DNA of 64,000 bases. Origin: Lewinellaceae bacterium. GTDB taxonomy: Bacteria; Bacteroidota; Bacteroidia; Chitinophagales; Saprospiraceae. Under the pieces are notes generated by a model. The model had not been told where the DNA came from. It did not search any database and was given only the letters and a program-made list of their open reading frames with translations. A program made the translations under genes and the position numbers. The DNA lies in assembly GCA_020636005.1 (NCBI GenBank), contig JACJYR010000005.1, positions 124,001 through 188,000 of the forward strand, read 5' to 3'. Below are positions 34,598 to 43,296 of the stretch, in pieces. The stretch's first letter is position 1. Each line of letters opens with the position of its first letter.

Positions 34598-36469
34598 TCA
34601 CCTTTCGGGCGCCATCTCCCACTGCTCCGGGGAACGCCAAAGGCCCGACAGCAGCAGCTCCCGCATGAACAGGAATTCCTTCGGCAGCCGGTCGTACATG
34701 TTTGAAAACAGCTCCTGGTGTTCGAGGATTTCCCGCTTCCAGGCTTCCCTGTCCACGGCCATAATCTTTTTGAATTCTTCTTTTGGATAATCCTCCAGGC
34801 CGCTCCAGTCAATATCCCGGTGGCGGGGCATCCAGCCAATAGGGCTTTCCACTGCGCCGGCCCTGCCACGCACCCGGTCCACGATCCATTTCAGCACCCG
34901 CATGTTGTCGCCGAAACCCGGCCAGGCGAATTTGCCATCCTCGTCTTTCCTGAACCAGTTCACCCCAAAAATCCTGGGGGAATTGGGCAGATCCCGGCCA
35001 AACTGCAGCCAGTGATTAAAATAATCGGCCACATGATAGCCCAGGAAGGGCAGCATGGCAAAGGGGTCACGGCGCACCTGCCCGATTTTGCCAAAAGCGG
35101 CCGCTGTCATCTCCGATCCCATCGTGGCTGCCAGATAAACGCCGAAATTCCAGTTGAAAGCTTGGTAAACCAGCGGGATGACCGTGCTGCGGCGTCCGCC
35201 GAAAATAAAGGCCTTTACCTGTACGCCATTGGGGTTTTCCCAGTCCGGATCAATCACGGGGTTTTGATAGGCGGGTGCCGTAAAACGGGCATTCGGGTGG
35301 GCCGCTGGTTTTCCCGAATTTTTATCGTAGGGCAAGCCATGCCAATCGGTCAAGCCGTCCGGCACCTCTTTGGTCATGCCCTCCCACCATACATCCCCGT
35401 CCTTGGTTACAGCGACATTGGTAAAAATACAATTCGCCCGGATGGAGGCCATGGCATTTGGGTTCGTCTTGTGATTGGTGCCTGGCGCCACGCCAAAATA
35501 ACCTGCTTCGGGGTTGATGGCGTACAACTTTCCTTCCGCCCCCTTTTGTATCCAGGCAATATCGTCGCCCACGGTTGTTACTTTCCAGCCGTCGAACGAT
35601 TCCGGGGGGATGAGCATGGCGAAGTTGGTTTTGCCGCAAGCACTGGGGAACGCTGCCGCCACATAGGTCTTTTCGCCGTGCGGCGATTCCACGCCCAGGA
35701 TGAGCATGTGCTCGGCCAGCCAGTCTTCTTCCCGGGCCATGGTAGAGGCTATCCGCAGGGCAAAGCATTTTTTGCCCAGCAGCGCATTGCCGCCATAGCC
35801 GCTGCCGATAGAAACAATAAGCCGCTCTTCCGGAAAATGGACGATGTATTTGTCCTTGATGTTCGGCGCACAGGGCCATTTAACATCCTCCTGCCCAAGC
35901 GACAGCGGAGCGCCGACCGAGTGGATACATTTTACAAAATCATCACTATCGCCCAGCATTTCGAGCACTGGCGTGCCCATCCGTGTCATGATCTTCATGT
36001 TGACCACCACGTATTCGGAGTCCGTCAACTGGACGCCGATGCGGGAAAGCGGGGAACCGATCGGCCCCATGCAAAAAGGGATCACGTACATGGTACGCCC
36101 CTTCATGCAGCCCTCCAGCAGGCCTTCCAGGGTGTTTTTCATTTCCCTGGGCTCCACCCAATTGTTGGTTGGCCCTGCGTCTTCTTTCAGCCTGGAGCAG
36201 ATGAAGGTGCGATCTTCTACCCTGGCCACATCGCTGGGGTCGCTGAAACAGGCAAAACTGTTGGGGCGCTTTTCCTCGTTGAGCTTGATGAAAGTACCCT
36301 TTTTAACCAACAGATTGCATAGGCTGTCGTACTCCTCGTCGGAGCCGTTGCAGAGGTGGACGGCATCGGCACCGCAATACTCTGCCATCCGGCTGACCCA
36401 GGTTTTCAGTTTTTCATGGGGGGTTTCCGTCAATGGGTGTTCGAGTAAATCAGATGATGGTTGGAACAT
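34598..36469 (-). CDS. pckG: Phosphoenolpyruvate carboxykinase (GTP)
   Basis: This 623-residue enzyme decarboxylates and phosphorylates oxaloacetate to phosphoenolpyruvate using GTP, the entry step of gluconeogenesis. The GTP-type P-loop AAFPSACGKTNFAM (PSACGKTN at 274-281, with the reactive Cys C278), the metal-binding VGDDIAWI near 305 and the length of about 620 residues all separate it from the ATP-type PckA (about 530-540 residues, GLSGTGKTT). The N-terminal RPNSFACFSDPSDVARVEDRT substrate region is intact. Monocistronic, with a terminator downstream. Confidence 0.96.
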   Translation of the reverse strand: MFQPSSDLLEHPLTETPHEKLKTWVSRMAEYCGADAVHLCNGSDEEYDSLCNLLVKKGTFIKLNEEKRPNSFACFSDPSDVARVEDRTFICSRLKEDAGPTNNWVEPREMKNTLEGLLEGCMKGRTMYVIPFCMGPIGSPLSRIGVQLTDSEYVVVNMKIMTRMGTPVLEMLGDSDDFVKCIHSVGAPLSLGQEDVKWPCAPNIKDKYIVHFPEERLIVSIGSGYGGNALLGKKCFALRIASTMAREEDWLAEHMLILGVESPHGEKTYVAAAFPSACGKTNFAMLIPPESFDGWKVTTVGDDIAWIQKGAEGKLYAINPEAGYFGVAPGTNHKTNPNAMASIRANCIFTNVAVTKDGDVWWEGMTKEVPDGLTDWHGLPYDKNSGKPAAHPNARFTAPAYQNPVIDPDWENPNGVQVKAFIFGGRRSTVIPLVYQAFNWNFGVYLAATMGSEMTAAAFGKIGQVRRDPFAMLPFLGYHVADYFNHWLQFGRDLPNSPRIFGVNWFRKDEDGKFAWPGFGDNMRVLKWIVDRVRGRAGAVESPIGWMPRHRDIDWSGLEDYPKEEFKKIMAVDREAWKREILEHQELFSNMYDRLPKEFLFMRELLLSGLWRSPEQWEMAPER

Positions 36470-36791
36470 AATGTGAAATTTGGTTAATATTTGATTTAGT
36501 GCAAAGTTTACAGCACAGGGAAAATGGTCAGTAGCTATTTATTGGTAGGAAAATTCAATCCGACATGGTTGATGTGAAACCAAAAAAGTGAGAAAATCAG
36601 GTCATTGTGGTTGCAAAGTTAGTTCGTTTCGCCCATTTCCCATGCTAATTTCGGGAAAAGTTGACAGAGGGGGCGGAGCATAGGTACGATGCTTCTAAAA
36701 GTCGTTTATTTGCCATTCAAAAATTAAAACGGCATCATTTCAAATATCCGGTGTACGAACAATCGTTTGGAAAACCTAAAAACTTTCTACC
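36470..36791. other. Divergent intergenic region, pckG / YwqK-like lipoprotein
   Basis: No gene is seen. On the minus strand, TAACTTTG at 36614-36621 matches the -7 consensus but lacks a -33 partner. Nothing else stands out. Confidence 0.5.
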
Positions 36792-37457
36792 ATGCGGCGC
36801 TTCATTTTTTGCTCGCTCCTGATGGCCGCCATCAGCGGGTGCAGCCACCTGGAAACCATCGAGCACAAAGACGACAATGGTGTTTTGCTGGAAAAATATT
36901 CCAGGCGAAAAGACACCTTCGCCAAAGAAGGTAAATACACCTCCTTTTACCCTGGCGGGCAGGTTTTCGAGGAGAGTTTTTATAAAAACGACACCCTGGA
37001 TGGCGAGCGCAAGCTGTTTTACGAAAGTGGCGCCGTGCAAACCATCGAACATTACAGCATGGGCCAGTTCGAGGGCAAAAAACAGTATTTTTATGAAAAC
37101 GGCCAGTTGTCGAACGAGGGCGAATACGTGGCCAATGAAATGACTGGCGTTTGGAAACGCTGGTTCGAATCTGGCGAGTTGATGGAGGAAGTACATTTTG
37201 AAAAAAACAATGAAAACGGCCCCTTCAAATTGTACCACAAAACCGGGAAACCCAGTGTGGAAGGCATTTATACCGATGGCGACAACGAGGAAGGGGAAAT
37301 TAGGAAATACGACGAAAACGGCCGCCTGACCGAGCGGATGTTCTGCCACTTCGGTGCCTGTGCCACCGTTTGGTCAGCAGAAAAAGGAGATATAAAAATT
37401 GATTCGGCCCGCATCCGGCACTTGGGCGACTTGCGGAAAACCGCCGAAGATTTATAA
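36792..37457 (+). CDS. MORN-repeat (YwqK-like) lipoprotein
   Basis: This 221-residue probable lipoprotein has the lipobox cysteine at C17 (MAAISGC). The body consists of MORN_2-type repeats of the form GxxxxYYxxGxxxxE: EGKYTSFYPGGQVFEESF, GERKLFYESGAVQTIEHY, GKKQYFYENGQLSNEGEY, GVWKRWFESGELMEEVHF and GPFKLYHKTGKPSVEG. Databases label such proteins YwqK-family antitoxin, but that label comes from a Bacillus gene context and no toxin is next to this one. An envelope-located scaffold is equally likely. Confidence 0.85.
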   Translation: MRRFIFCSLLMAAISGCSHLETIEHKDDNGVLLEKYSRRKDTFAKEGKYTSFYPGGQVFEESFYKNDTLDGERKLFYESGAVQTIEHYSMGQFEGKKQYFYENGQLSNEGEYVANEMTGVWKRWFESGELMEEVHFEKNNENGPFKLYHKTGKPSVEGIYTDGDNEEGEIRKYDENGRLTERMFCHFGACATVWSAEKGDIKIDSARIRHLGDLRKTAEDL

Positions 37458-37477
37458 TCATCGTTTTCGTTCATCCC

Positions 37478-37632
37478 TTTTTTAAGGTGCAATGCAGCCT
37501 TTTAAATGGAGAGGCCGGGTTATCAAACCCGGCACTTCCGACCCCCAAACCGCCGGGTTCGATAACCCGGCCCCTCAAAACTAAAACGGCGCTGAAATGC
37601 CCAATCCACCTTAAAGAGGGGATAAGCGATAG
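37478..37632. repeat. Dispersed palindromic repeat, family A, copy 2 (inverted relative to copy 1)
   Basis: Palindromes GCCGGGTTATCAAACCCGGC (37514-37533) and GCCGGGTTCGATAACCCGGC (37552-37571) are followed by CTAAAACGGCGCTGAAATGC, the reverse complement of the left flank of the copy at 7848-8040. This copy has two palindromes; the other has three. Confidence 0.8.
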
Positions 37633-37640
37633 TTTTGATG

Positions 37641-37892
37641 TTAAATCATGGTTTTATACCGCCGAAAATAAGTTTTTAATAAAATGCTACCGGGCGTCCC
37701 AGCGGGACGGAATCTTTGTAGCTTGCCATGAACCGTGGTCTTTCGTTCCGTAGGAACGATATGTCGTTGCCGCTCAGATACCGTTCCGCTGGAACGGAGA
37801 CCTTTGATGCTTACAAATCCTACAAAGATTCCGTCCCGCAGGGACGGTGATGATTAAAAACTTATTTTCGGCAGGAAAAATCACCATGATTT
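37641..37892. repeat. Nested inverted repeat of about 252 bp, MITE-like
   Basis: Outer arms of about 40 bp (37641-37680 and 37853-37892) pair well over GCCGAAAATAAGTTTTTAAT and TAAATCATGGT. Inner arms with GGACGGAATCTTTGTAG (from about 37705) and CTACAAAGATTCCGTCC (around 37820-37836) pair next. Two small palindromes, CGTTCCGTAGGAACG and CCGTTCCGCTGGAACGG, lie in the centre. No coding capacity and no obvious target duplication. Confidence 0.8.
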
Positions 37893-38027
37893 AGTTTCCC
37901 AAACAACCGAAAAAATGGCAATTATTTTAACCCGTTATTCACATCAATGGCTGAAAACCAACAGCTTTTGCACAAAATCTATTGGCACCAGGTATAAACA
38001 GAAAACCATTCTGGTAAACGAATTTCT

Positions 38028-39083
38028 ATGAAGCAATTTTTGACCTTAGTATTGGCATTTTTCCTTTCTCACTACCTTGAGGCGCAAGTCACGGGCGGCA
38101 CCAACGTCTATGATTTCCTCAACTTTTCTGCCTCGGCCCGCATCACCGGGCTGGGCGGCAATCTCATCACCGTCCGGGACGACGACGTAAACCTCGCCCT
38201 TGCCAACCCCGCCTCCCTGAACCCTTCCATGCACCAGCAGCTTGGGTTCAACCACGTCTTTTACCCTGCCGGCATCAACACCGGCTATGCAGCCTACGGC
38301 CATTTTGTCAAAAAATTGGATATGACCCTGCACGGTGGAATACAATATTTGACCTACGGCACTTTCGATGCAACAGACGAAGTTGGCAATGTGACCGGGG
38401 AATTTAAAGCCTCGGAATATGCCATTGCGCTGGGTGCCGGGCGGCAACTGTACGAGCGGGTTACGGTTGGCGCCAACCTGAAATTCATCACCTCCCGTTT
38501 TGAAAGCTACAACTCCATCGGGCTGGCGGGCGATCTGGCCGCCATGTTTCATGATACGGCCAGCCGCATCAATGTGACGCTGGTGTTCAGAAACATTGGC
38601 ACCCAACTGTCTAAATACAGGGACGGCAAGACGGAACCACTGCCCTTTGAAATGCAGGTCGGCGTCTCCAAAAGGCTGGTGCACCTCCCTTTCCGTTTTT
38701 CCATTGTTTACCGCTACCTGGACAAGTGGAACATCAGCTACGACGACCCCAATTCACAGGAGGACACCTTCATCTTTGGCGACGCCCAGCAGTCGAGCTC
38801 CGGGAACAGCTTTGTGGACAACCTCGCCCGGCACTTCATTTTCAGCGGGGAGTTTTTGTTTGGTAAAAAAGACAATTTCAGGGTGCGCATCGGCTACAAC
38901 CACCTGCAGCGAAAGGAGATGAGCGTGAAAAACCTGCGAAGCCTGGCGGGTTTCAGTTTTGGGGCGGGCCTCAAAATCAACCGTTTCCGGGTCGAATACG
39001 GGAGGTCTTTCGTACACCTGGGCGCAGGGCTGAACCATTTCAGCATTTCAACGAATATCCAGGAGTTTTCCAAAAAAAGGTAG
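38028..39083 (+). CDS. porQ: Type IX secretion system protein PorQ
   Basis: This 351-residue outer-membrane protein has a signal peptide ending LEAQ. The mature N-terminus, TGGTNVYDFLNFSASARITGLGGN followed by LALANPASLNPSMHQQLGFNH, is the PorQ/PorV-type start, and a 14-strand-like beta barrel follows, ending in SISTNIQEFSKKR. PorQ binds PorZ at the surface and takes part in T9SS cargo processing. This matches the many sorting-domain proteins in the window. A methyltransferase gene follows after 7 bp. Confidence 0.9.
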   Translation: MKQFLTLVLAFFLSHYLEAQVTGGTNVYDFLNFSASARITGLGGNLITVRDDDVNLALANPASLNPSMHQQLGFNHVFYPAGINTGYAAYGHFVKKLDMTLHGGIQYLTYGTFDATDEVGNVTGEFKASEYAIALGAGRQLYERVTVGANLKFITSRFESYNSIGLAGDLAAMFHDTASRINVTLVFRNIGTQLSKYRDGKTEPLPFEMQVGVSKRLVHLPFRFSIVYRYLDKWNISYDDPNSQEDTFIFGDAQQSSSGNSFVDNLARHFIFSGEFLFGKKDNFRVRIGYNHLQRKEMSVKNLRSLAGFSFGAGLKINRFRVEYGRSFVHLGAGLNHFSISTNIQEFSKKR

Positions 39084-39090
39084 GTGGCAA

Positions 39091-39969
39091 ATGAAAACCT
39101 TCACCCCCCAGGACATCACCAACTACTACGACCACACCGAGCCGCATTACCGGCAATGGTGGAAAATGGAGGAAAGCATGGGCCTCCACTACGGCGTCTG
39201 GGACGATGAAACCAAATCCCTCTCCGAAGCCATCCTCAATACCAACCGCCAACTGGCAAAACTCGGTGACATCCTGCCCACCGACCAGGTGCTGGACGCA
39301 GGCTGCGGGGTCGGCGGCTCTTCCATTTTCTTGGCCAAACACTTCGGCTGCCAGGTCACCGGCATCACCCTGAGCAAGCGGCAGGTAAAAACGGCCACTC
39401 TTTTTTCCCAAAAAAATAAGGTACATGAAAAAGTCCGTTTCCAGCAAATGGACTACACGGCCACCCATTTCCCCGACCACCATTTCGACGTGGTATGGGC
39501 CATCGAAAGTATGCAGACTGCAACCGACAAGGGTCTTTTTTTCAAAGAAATGAGCCGGGTTTTAAAGCCGGGTGGAAAGTTGTTCATCGCCGATGTTTTC
39601 AAGCAGGGCCGTTGGGAGGTGCCGGAATCCCCCACCATGCAGGCCATGCTCCACGGATGGGCCATGTCCGATTTGCTTTCTTTGGCCGATCTCTCCGCTT
39701 TGGGCGAACAACATAACTTCGCCCTGGCGCTGGAAAGGGATGCCACAAAAGCAGTGGCCAGATCGGTAAAACGCTATTACTGGTTCGCCCTGCTGGGGAT
39801 GGTCGGCACCAAATGGTACAACCTCTTCCATCGTGGCACCCATTTCGGAAAGGTTCATTATAAAACCGGGCTGGCACAACACCGTGCCTGGAAAGCGGGC
39901 CTCTGGTCCTACCATCTGCTCCTGATGAAAAAAAGCCACCCACCCGACACCAGTAAGGTCAGCCTGTAA
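39091..39969 (+). CDS. SAM-dependent methyltransferase, class I
   Basis: This 292-residue protein has the SAM-binding motif VLDAGCGVGG at 67-76, an acidic end of beta 2 (TGITLSKRQ) and motif post-I FDVVWAIESMQ. It resembles the sterol/tocopherol/cyclopropane-type C- and O-methyltransferases, and the N-terminus (YYDHTEPHYRQWW...GLHYGVWDD) also fits that group. The substrate is likely a small lipid or quinone-like molecule but is not determined. It is separated from porQ by only 7 bp, so a shared transcript is likely. Confidence 0.87.
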   Translation: MKTFTPQDITNYYDHTEPHYRQWWKMEESMGLHYGVWDDETKSLSEAILNTNRQLAKLGDILPTDQVLDAGCGVGGSSIFLAKHFGCQVTGITLSKRQVKTATLFSQKNKVHEKVRFQQMDYTATHFPDHHFDVVWAIESMQTATDKGLFFKEMSRVLKPGGKLFIADVFKQGRWEVPESPTMQAMLHGWAMSDLLSLADLSALGEQHNFALALERDATKAVARSVKRYYWFALLGMVGTKWYNLFHRGTHFGKVHYKTGLAQHRAWKAGLWSYHLLLMKKSHPPDTSKVSL

Positions 39970-40019
39970 ACTATCCTTCACGCCTTCTGAGGCAAGCCGG
40001 TTTTTTCTTGTCGAAAATC

Positions 40020-40052
40020 TTTGCAGATCGTTGCCTGCAAGTCCTACCTTTC
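40020..40052 (+). promoter_or_regulatory. Putative promoter of the TPM-domain gene
   Basis: TTTG at 40020-40023 and TACCTTTC at 40045-40052 (seven of eight to TAnnTTTG) are spaced 21 bp, ending 29 bp before the ATG at 40082. Confidence 0.4.
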
Positions 40053-40081
40053 TGCCAGATCAACACAGACGATTTTAACCA

Positions 40082-41311
40082 ATGAAATATTTCCATCTTT
40101 TTGTCTTCCTGGCCTGGCCCATTTTCCTGTTCGGACAGGCGCCCACCGCTTACACCGTCGAGACCGTGCCCAACCCTAAAGACCGTGGGAATGGCTATAT
40201 GAGCGACCCGGCCGGCATTATCGGCCCGACGGCCACCGCCGAGATCAATGCCATTGCGGCGGCCATCGAAGATTCGGCCACCGCCGAAATAGCCGTCGTG
40301 GTGCTGCCGTCCATCGGCGAACTGAACCCAAAGGATTTCGCCACGGAGCTGTTCCAGCATTGGGGCATCGGCAAAGCAGGAAAGGACAACGGCCTGCTGA
40401 TCCTGACGGTCATGGACCAGCGCCGGACGGAGTTCGAGACCGGCTACGGCATCGAAGGCATCCTGCCCGACATCATCTGCTACCGGGCAGGGATGCAGGT
40501 ACTGGTGCCTTTGTTCCAACAGGGGAAGTACGGCGAGGGGTTGGCTGCCGTGCTGCGTCGCTTTCAGGAGATACTGCAGGATCCCGCCGCCGTGGAAGAA
40601 CTTCGGGCCGACGAGCGCCCCTACGGCCAGGGCCGGCAGGGCAACCCCTTGATCATCGTGCTGCTGGTCTATGCCGGCATTTCGCTGCTGATTGGCATAT
40701 TCTTGCTGCGCTACATCCTGCTGACAAAGTGGGGCAAAGACGAACTGTACGACAAGTACAAAAAGATCCAGCGGTTCAACATCATCTTCCTCGCCATTTT
40801 TTTTCCCCTCCTCTGCCTGCCCATCTACATCTGGGCCAACAGGCTCCTGAGAAAACTGCGAAACCACCCCCGGTTCAGCAAGGTGAACGGGAAGCCGATG
40901 CACAAGCTGAAGGAAGGCGAGGAGGATGCCTACCTGGAAAAAGGACAGATCACGGAAGAAGACATTAAATCGGTTGACTACGATGTCTGGATCACGGACA
41001 ACGCCGACGACATCCTGATCCTGCGCTATGAAAAACGGTTTTCCAAATACAGCGCCTGTCCCGAGTGCGGCTTCAAGACCTGGTACCAGGCCCATTCGGA
41101 AACCATTCAGGCGGCGACCTACTCCTCGACCGGCACCCGGGAACTGACCTTTTGCTGTAAAAACTGCAACTACACCGAATCCAAACTGGAAACCATCCCG
41201 ATGAAAACCAGTTCAAGTTCCGGTGGTGGAAGCGGCGGCGGTAGCGGTGGTGGCGGCGGCTCTTGGGGCGGCGGCAGTTCCGGCGGCGGGGGCGCTGGGG
41301 TAAGTTGGTAA
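40082..41311 (+). CDS. TPM-domain (YgcG-like) membrane protein
   Basis: This 409-residue protein has a signal peptide (to about residue 19, LFGQ) and an extracytoplasmic TPM domain at about 38-175 (DPAGIIGPTATAEINAIAA...). Transmembrane segments follow near 197-218 and 236-258, then a cytoplasmic part with a zinc-ribbon-like CPEC...CKNC pair and a Gly/Ser-only tail after about 380 that ends GVSW. The TPM family is linked to photosystem repair in plants and to envelope functions in bacteria, but its bacterial biochemistry is poorly defined. Confidence 0.87.
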   Translation: MKYFHLFVFLAWPIFLFGQAPTAYTVETVPNPKDRGNGYMSDPAGIIGPTATAEINAIAAAIEDSATAEIAVVVLPSIGELNPKDFATELFQHWGIGKAGKDNGLLILTVMDQRRTEFETGYGIEGILPDIICYRAGMQVLVPLFQQGKYGEGLAAVLRRFQEILQDPAAVEELRADERPYGQGRQGNPLIIVLLVYAGISLLIGIFLLRYILLTKWGKDELYDKYKKIQRFNIIFLAIFFPLLCLPIYIWANRLLRKLRNHPRFSKVNGKPMHKLKEGEEDAYLEKGQITEEDIKSVDYDVWITDNADDILILRYEKRFSKYSACPECGFKTWYQAHSETIQAATYSSTGTRELTFCCKNCNYTESKLETIPMKTSSSSGGGSGGGSGGGGGSWGGGSSGGGGAGVSW

Positions 41312-41445
41312 GAGCCTTGAACAGTGGAGGCTTTTTATGGCTTCCTGTGCTTCGGTTCGTGCTTTTAGCCTATAATCCTGGTGAAGCAACGAAAATTCAC
41401 AAACACATTGGCACACGCCGCCCTCACTGAAACAGCGCCTGAACC

Positions 41446-42624
41446 TTATTTTTGCTTTTCACCTTCAAGGTATAATAGCCAGGTTTTACATTCACCTTTG
41501 GATAACTGGAAGATTTTACCGGAAGATTCTCCAATATAAAGATCGGAGTTGTTGTTCTGAATTCTAAACTTATTATCACCAAGGCTGATCATTTTCCAGG
41601 TTTGGTTTCCACCCGGTTTTTGATCTCCTGCTGCCCATTGATACAGCCACAAAGGACCCGGCTTCGAATATTCAATAGTGCTGTTATAATCTGTTCTTGA
41701 AGTAGTTAATAGCTGTCCGTATTTAATTTTACATTCCAAAGCGAACAAACCATCTTGAAGCCTTACCAATTTAAACAATTGGGAAGCCTCACCCCTATAA
41801 TCCCCTAATTGAAGTTCTGACGCATTTTGTGACCCTAATGCTGTTAAAACCTTTCCGGTTTCAGCATCTTTAAACACCGTATATTTATCAATAAATTTCT
41901 CTTCCCATGAATTTTTGACAGCAGTAATTGCAGCCTCAACCCTTTCCACGCCTTGTGAAGCCTCCTTGCCCTCTCCATAAATCGTTAAAGCAAGTTTGTA
42001 TTTTGCCAAAGCATCCTGCCATTTCTTTTCAGCTTCCATCGCCTTCCCCTCGTCATACATTTCCAGGTACTTTATTCTGTTTTCACAGGTATCTATCTTT
42101 CTTTCGGCATAGGCTTTATCACTGATGTCGAACTTTAAAACAGCTTCATATTTGGCTTTGGCCTGTTCATATTGCAAGTGCGAATACAAAGAGTCCGCCT
42201 TATTTAGCAGGACTTCGTACTGTTTATGTTTTTCGTTTGGAATAACGAATAGTCTAAAGAGTAAAAACCCCATCAGGACAAGACCCGTAAAACCAATGCC
42301 CAATTTTATCAAGCCACTACTTTTCCTGCCTGCCGCCTGATCAACTGCAACATCACTGCTAACTCCTTTGGGCTTTTTATCGATGCTTTCAGCTAAATCC
42401 AACAAAGAAAGATTGATCTTATTCAGCTCCAATCTTGCGCTGTGATCATCAATTATTCCAAGCCGCTGGTCATCTATTACTTTATTATACCTGTTGTTAA
42501 GCATGATGACCTGCCTGTCGATATCTGACAATTGTTCTTTGGCTAAAAGCTCAAGCGCCCTTGCGGTTTGATTGGCACTGATCAGTTCTTTTACCTTTCT
42601 TGTTAAGTCCTGCTTATCTTGCAT
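41446..42624 (-). CDS. EAD11 - transmembrane - TPR - beta-trefoil protein
   Basis: This 392-residue protein has four parts. Residues 1-82 resemble effector-associated domain 11 (KVKELISANQTARALELLA ... NRYN ... LGIIDDHSARLELNKIN), a small helical adaptor found on bacterial NTPase-driven conflict systems. A transmembrane helix follows at about 105-128. A TPR-like helical stretch spans about 130-225 (YEQAKAKYEAVLKFD, WQDALAKYKLALTIYGEGKEA). The last ~150 residues look like a ricin-type beta-trefoil (NQTWKMISLGDNKFRIQNN, NNSDLYIGESSGK). It sits at the edge of an AT-rich defence-like island. EADs normally pair with the same EAD on a partner protein, and none is seen on the neighbouring genes. Confidence 0.8.
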   Translation of the reverse strand: MQDKQDLTRKVKELISANQTARALELLAKEQLSDIDRQVIMLNNRYNKVIDDQRLGIIDDHSARLELNKINLSLLDLAESIDKKPKGVSSDVAVDQAAGRKSSGLIKLGIGFTGLVLMGFLLFRLFVIPNEKHKQYEVLLNKADSLYSHLQYEQAKAKYEAVLKFDISDKAYAERKIDTCENRIKYLEMYDEGKAMEAEKKWQDALAKYKLALTIYGEGKEASQGVERVEAAITAVKNSWEEKFIDKYTVFKDAETGKVLTALGSQNASELQLGDYRGEASQLFKLVRLQDGLFALECKIKYGQLLTTSRTDYNSTIEYSKPGPLWLYQWAAGDQKPGGNQTWKMISLGDNKFRIQNNNSDLYIGESSGKIFQLSKGECKTWLLYLEGEKQK

Positions 42625-42814
42625 GTAATGGATTTAGTTGGTTATTCGCCGAAAGTAAATCAAAAATAAAACAAAATATTATTTATCAAATGCTTGCTTC
42701 CTCTTTTCCATACCTGCCGGTTCAAGCCTCCTCCCTGCACGCCGGCACTATTACCTGCATGCTGCGATGGTTCAACACCCGCACGTTAGAAACGTGCCGG
42801 ATACTGCGGTTCAG

Positions 42815-43057
42815 TTACAAACAAAAACGAGCTTGGGGGGGAAGATTCGGGGCCAGCGGGTCGTTCAACTCATCCAATATTTCCTGCGTCTCGAAAGGGC
42901 GGTGGCCAAATAAATCCAAATCAACCGATACCCGGTGACCGATTTGCAGCGCCAGGGATGTGCCACCTGCCAGGTAGAAACCCGACAAAGCAGCTTTTGC
43001 CATGATGTTATTCAGAAGTTCCAGTGTGGCGGGCTGGACTGTTGCTCGGTATAGCAT
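42815..43057 (-). pseudogene. AbiEii-type nucleotidyltransferase toxin, truncated
   Basis: The 80-residue product keeps the start of an AbiEii/AbiGii nucleotidyltransferase: MLYRATVQPATLELLNNIM then GGTSLALQIGHRVSVDLDLF (31-50), the active-site GG/DxD region. It then runs into NDPLAPNLPPQARFCL and stops. Family members are roughly 200-300 residues long, so about two thirds is missing. It overlaps the upstream antitoxin gene by 46 bp, as is usual for this pair. The toxin is presumably inactive. Confidence 0.8.
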
Positions 43058-43296
43058 CGGAATTGTTGTTTTGGAATGTCAAAGATACAGCTCAAGAAAC
43101 TGAGCGTCTTTTTGTCAAGGTAGCGTTCCTGCTGCATTTCGGCTTTGATGCGCTCCAGCCCATAAAAAGATTTGATGGCCTGCCAGTCTTCCACCGTCCC
43201 GTACATCAGCACCCGGCCGATAACGAACCGGGCTTTTTCCGACCAATTGATGCGGTCGTAATCCGTATCCCAAAATATGACTTTCGATAGCTCCAT
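43012..43296 (-). CDS. Antitoxin-like protein paired with AbiEii toxin (DUF6922-like)
   Basis: This 94-residue protein starts MELSKVIFWDTDYDRINW and contains YLDKKTLSFLSCIFDIPK then QFRCYT. It matches my memory of small Bacteroidota proteins (DUF6922) found directly before AbiEii nucleotidyltransferases. It appears complete although its toxin partner is truncated. An antitoxin function is inferred from gene order. Confidence 0.7.
   Translation of the reverse strand: MELSKVIFWDTDYDRINWSEKARFVIGRVLMYGTVEDWQAIKSFYGLERIKAEMQQERYLDKKTLSFLSCIFDIPKQQFRCYTEQQSSPPHWNF

Larger units (their letters stand above)
37458..38027. other. Gene-free stretch made mostly of two structured repeats
   Basis: Repeat family A copy 2 (37478-37632) is followed directly by a 252-bp nested inverted repeat (37641-37892). 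The remaining 135 bp before porQ contain no clear promoter consensus. Confidence 0.7.

Noticed and set aside
34718..36322. Long open frame antisense to pckG (534 codons)
   Set aside because: The opposite strand encodes an intact, fully conserved GTP PEP carboxykinase; the antisense frame has no domain and is a product of codon bias.
39971..41095. 374-codon minus-strand frame opposite the TPM-domain gene
   Set aside because: No domain; the plus strand carries signal peptide, TPM domain and Gly-rich tail.
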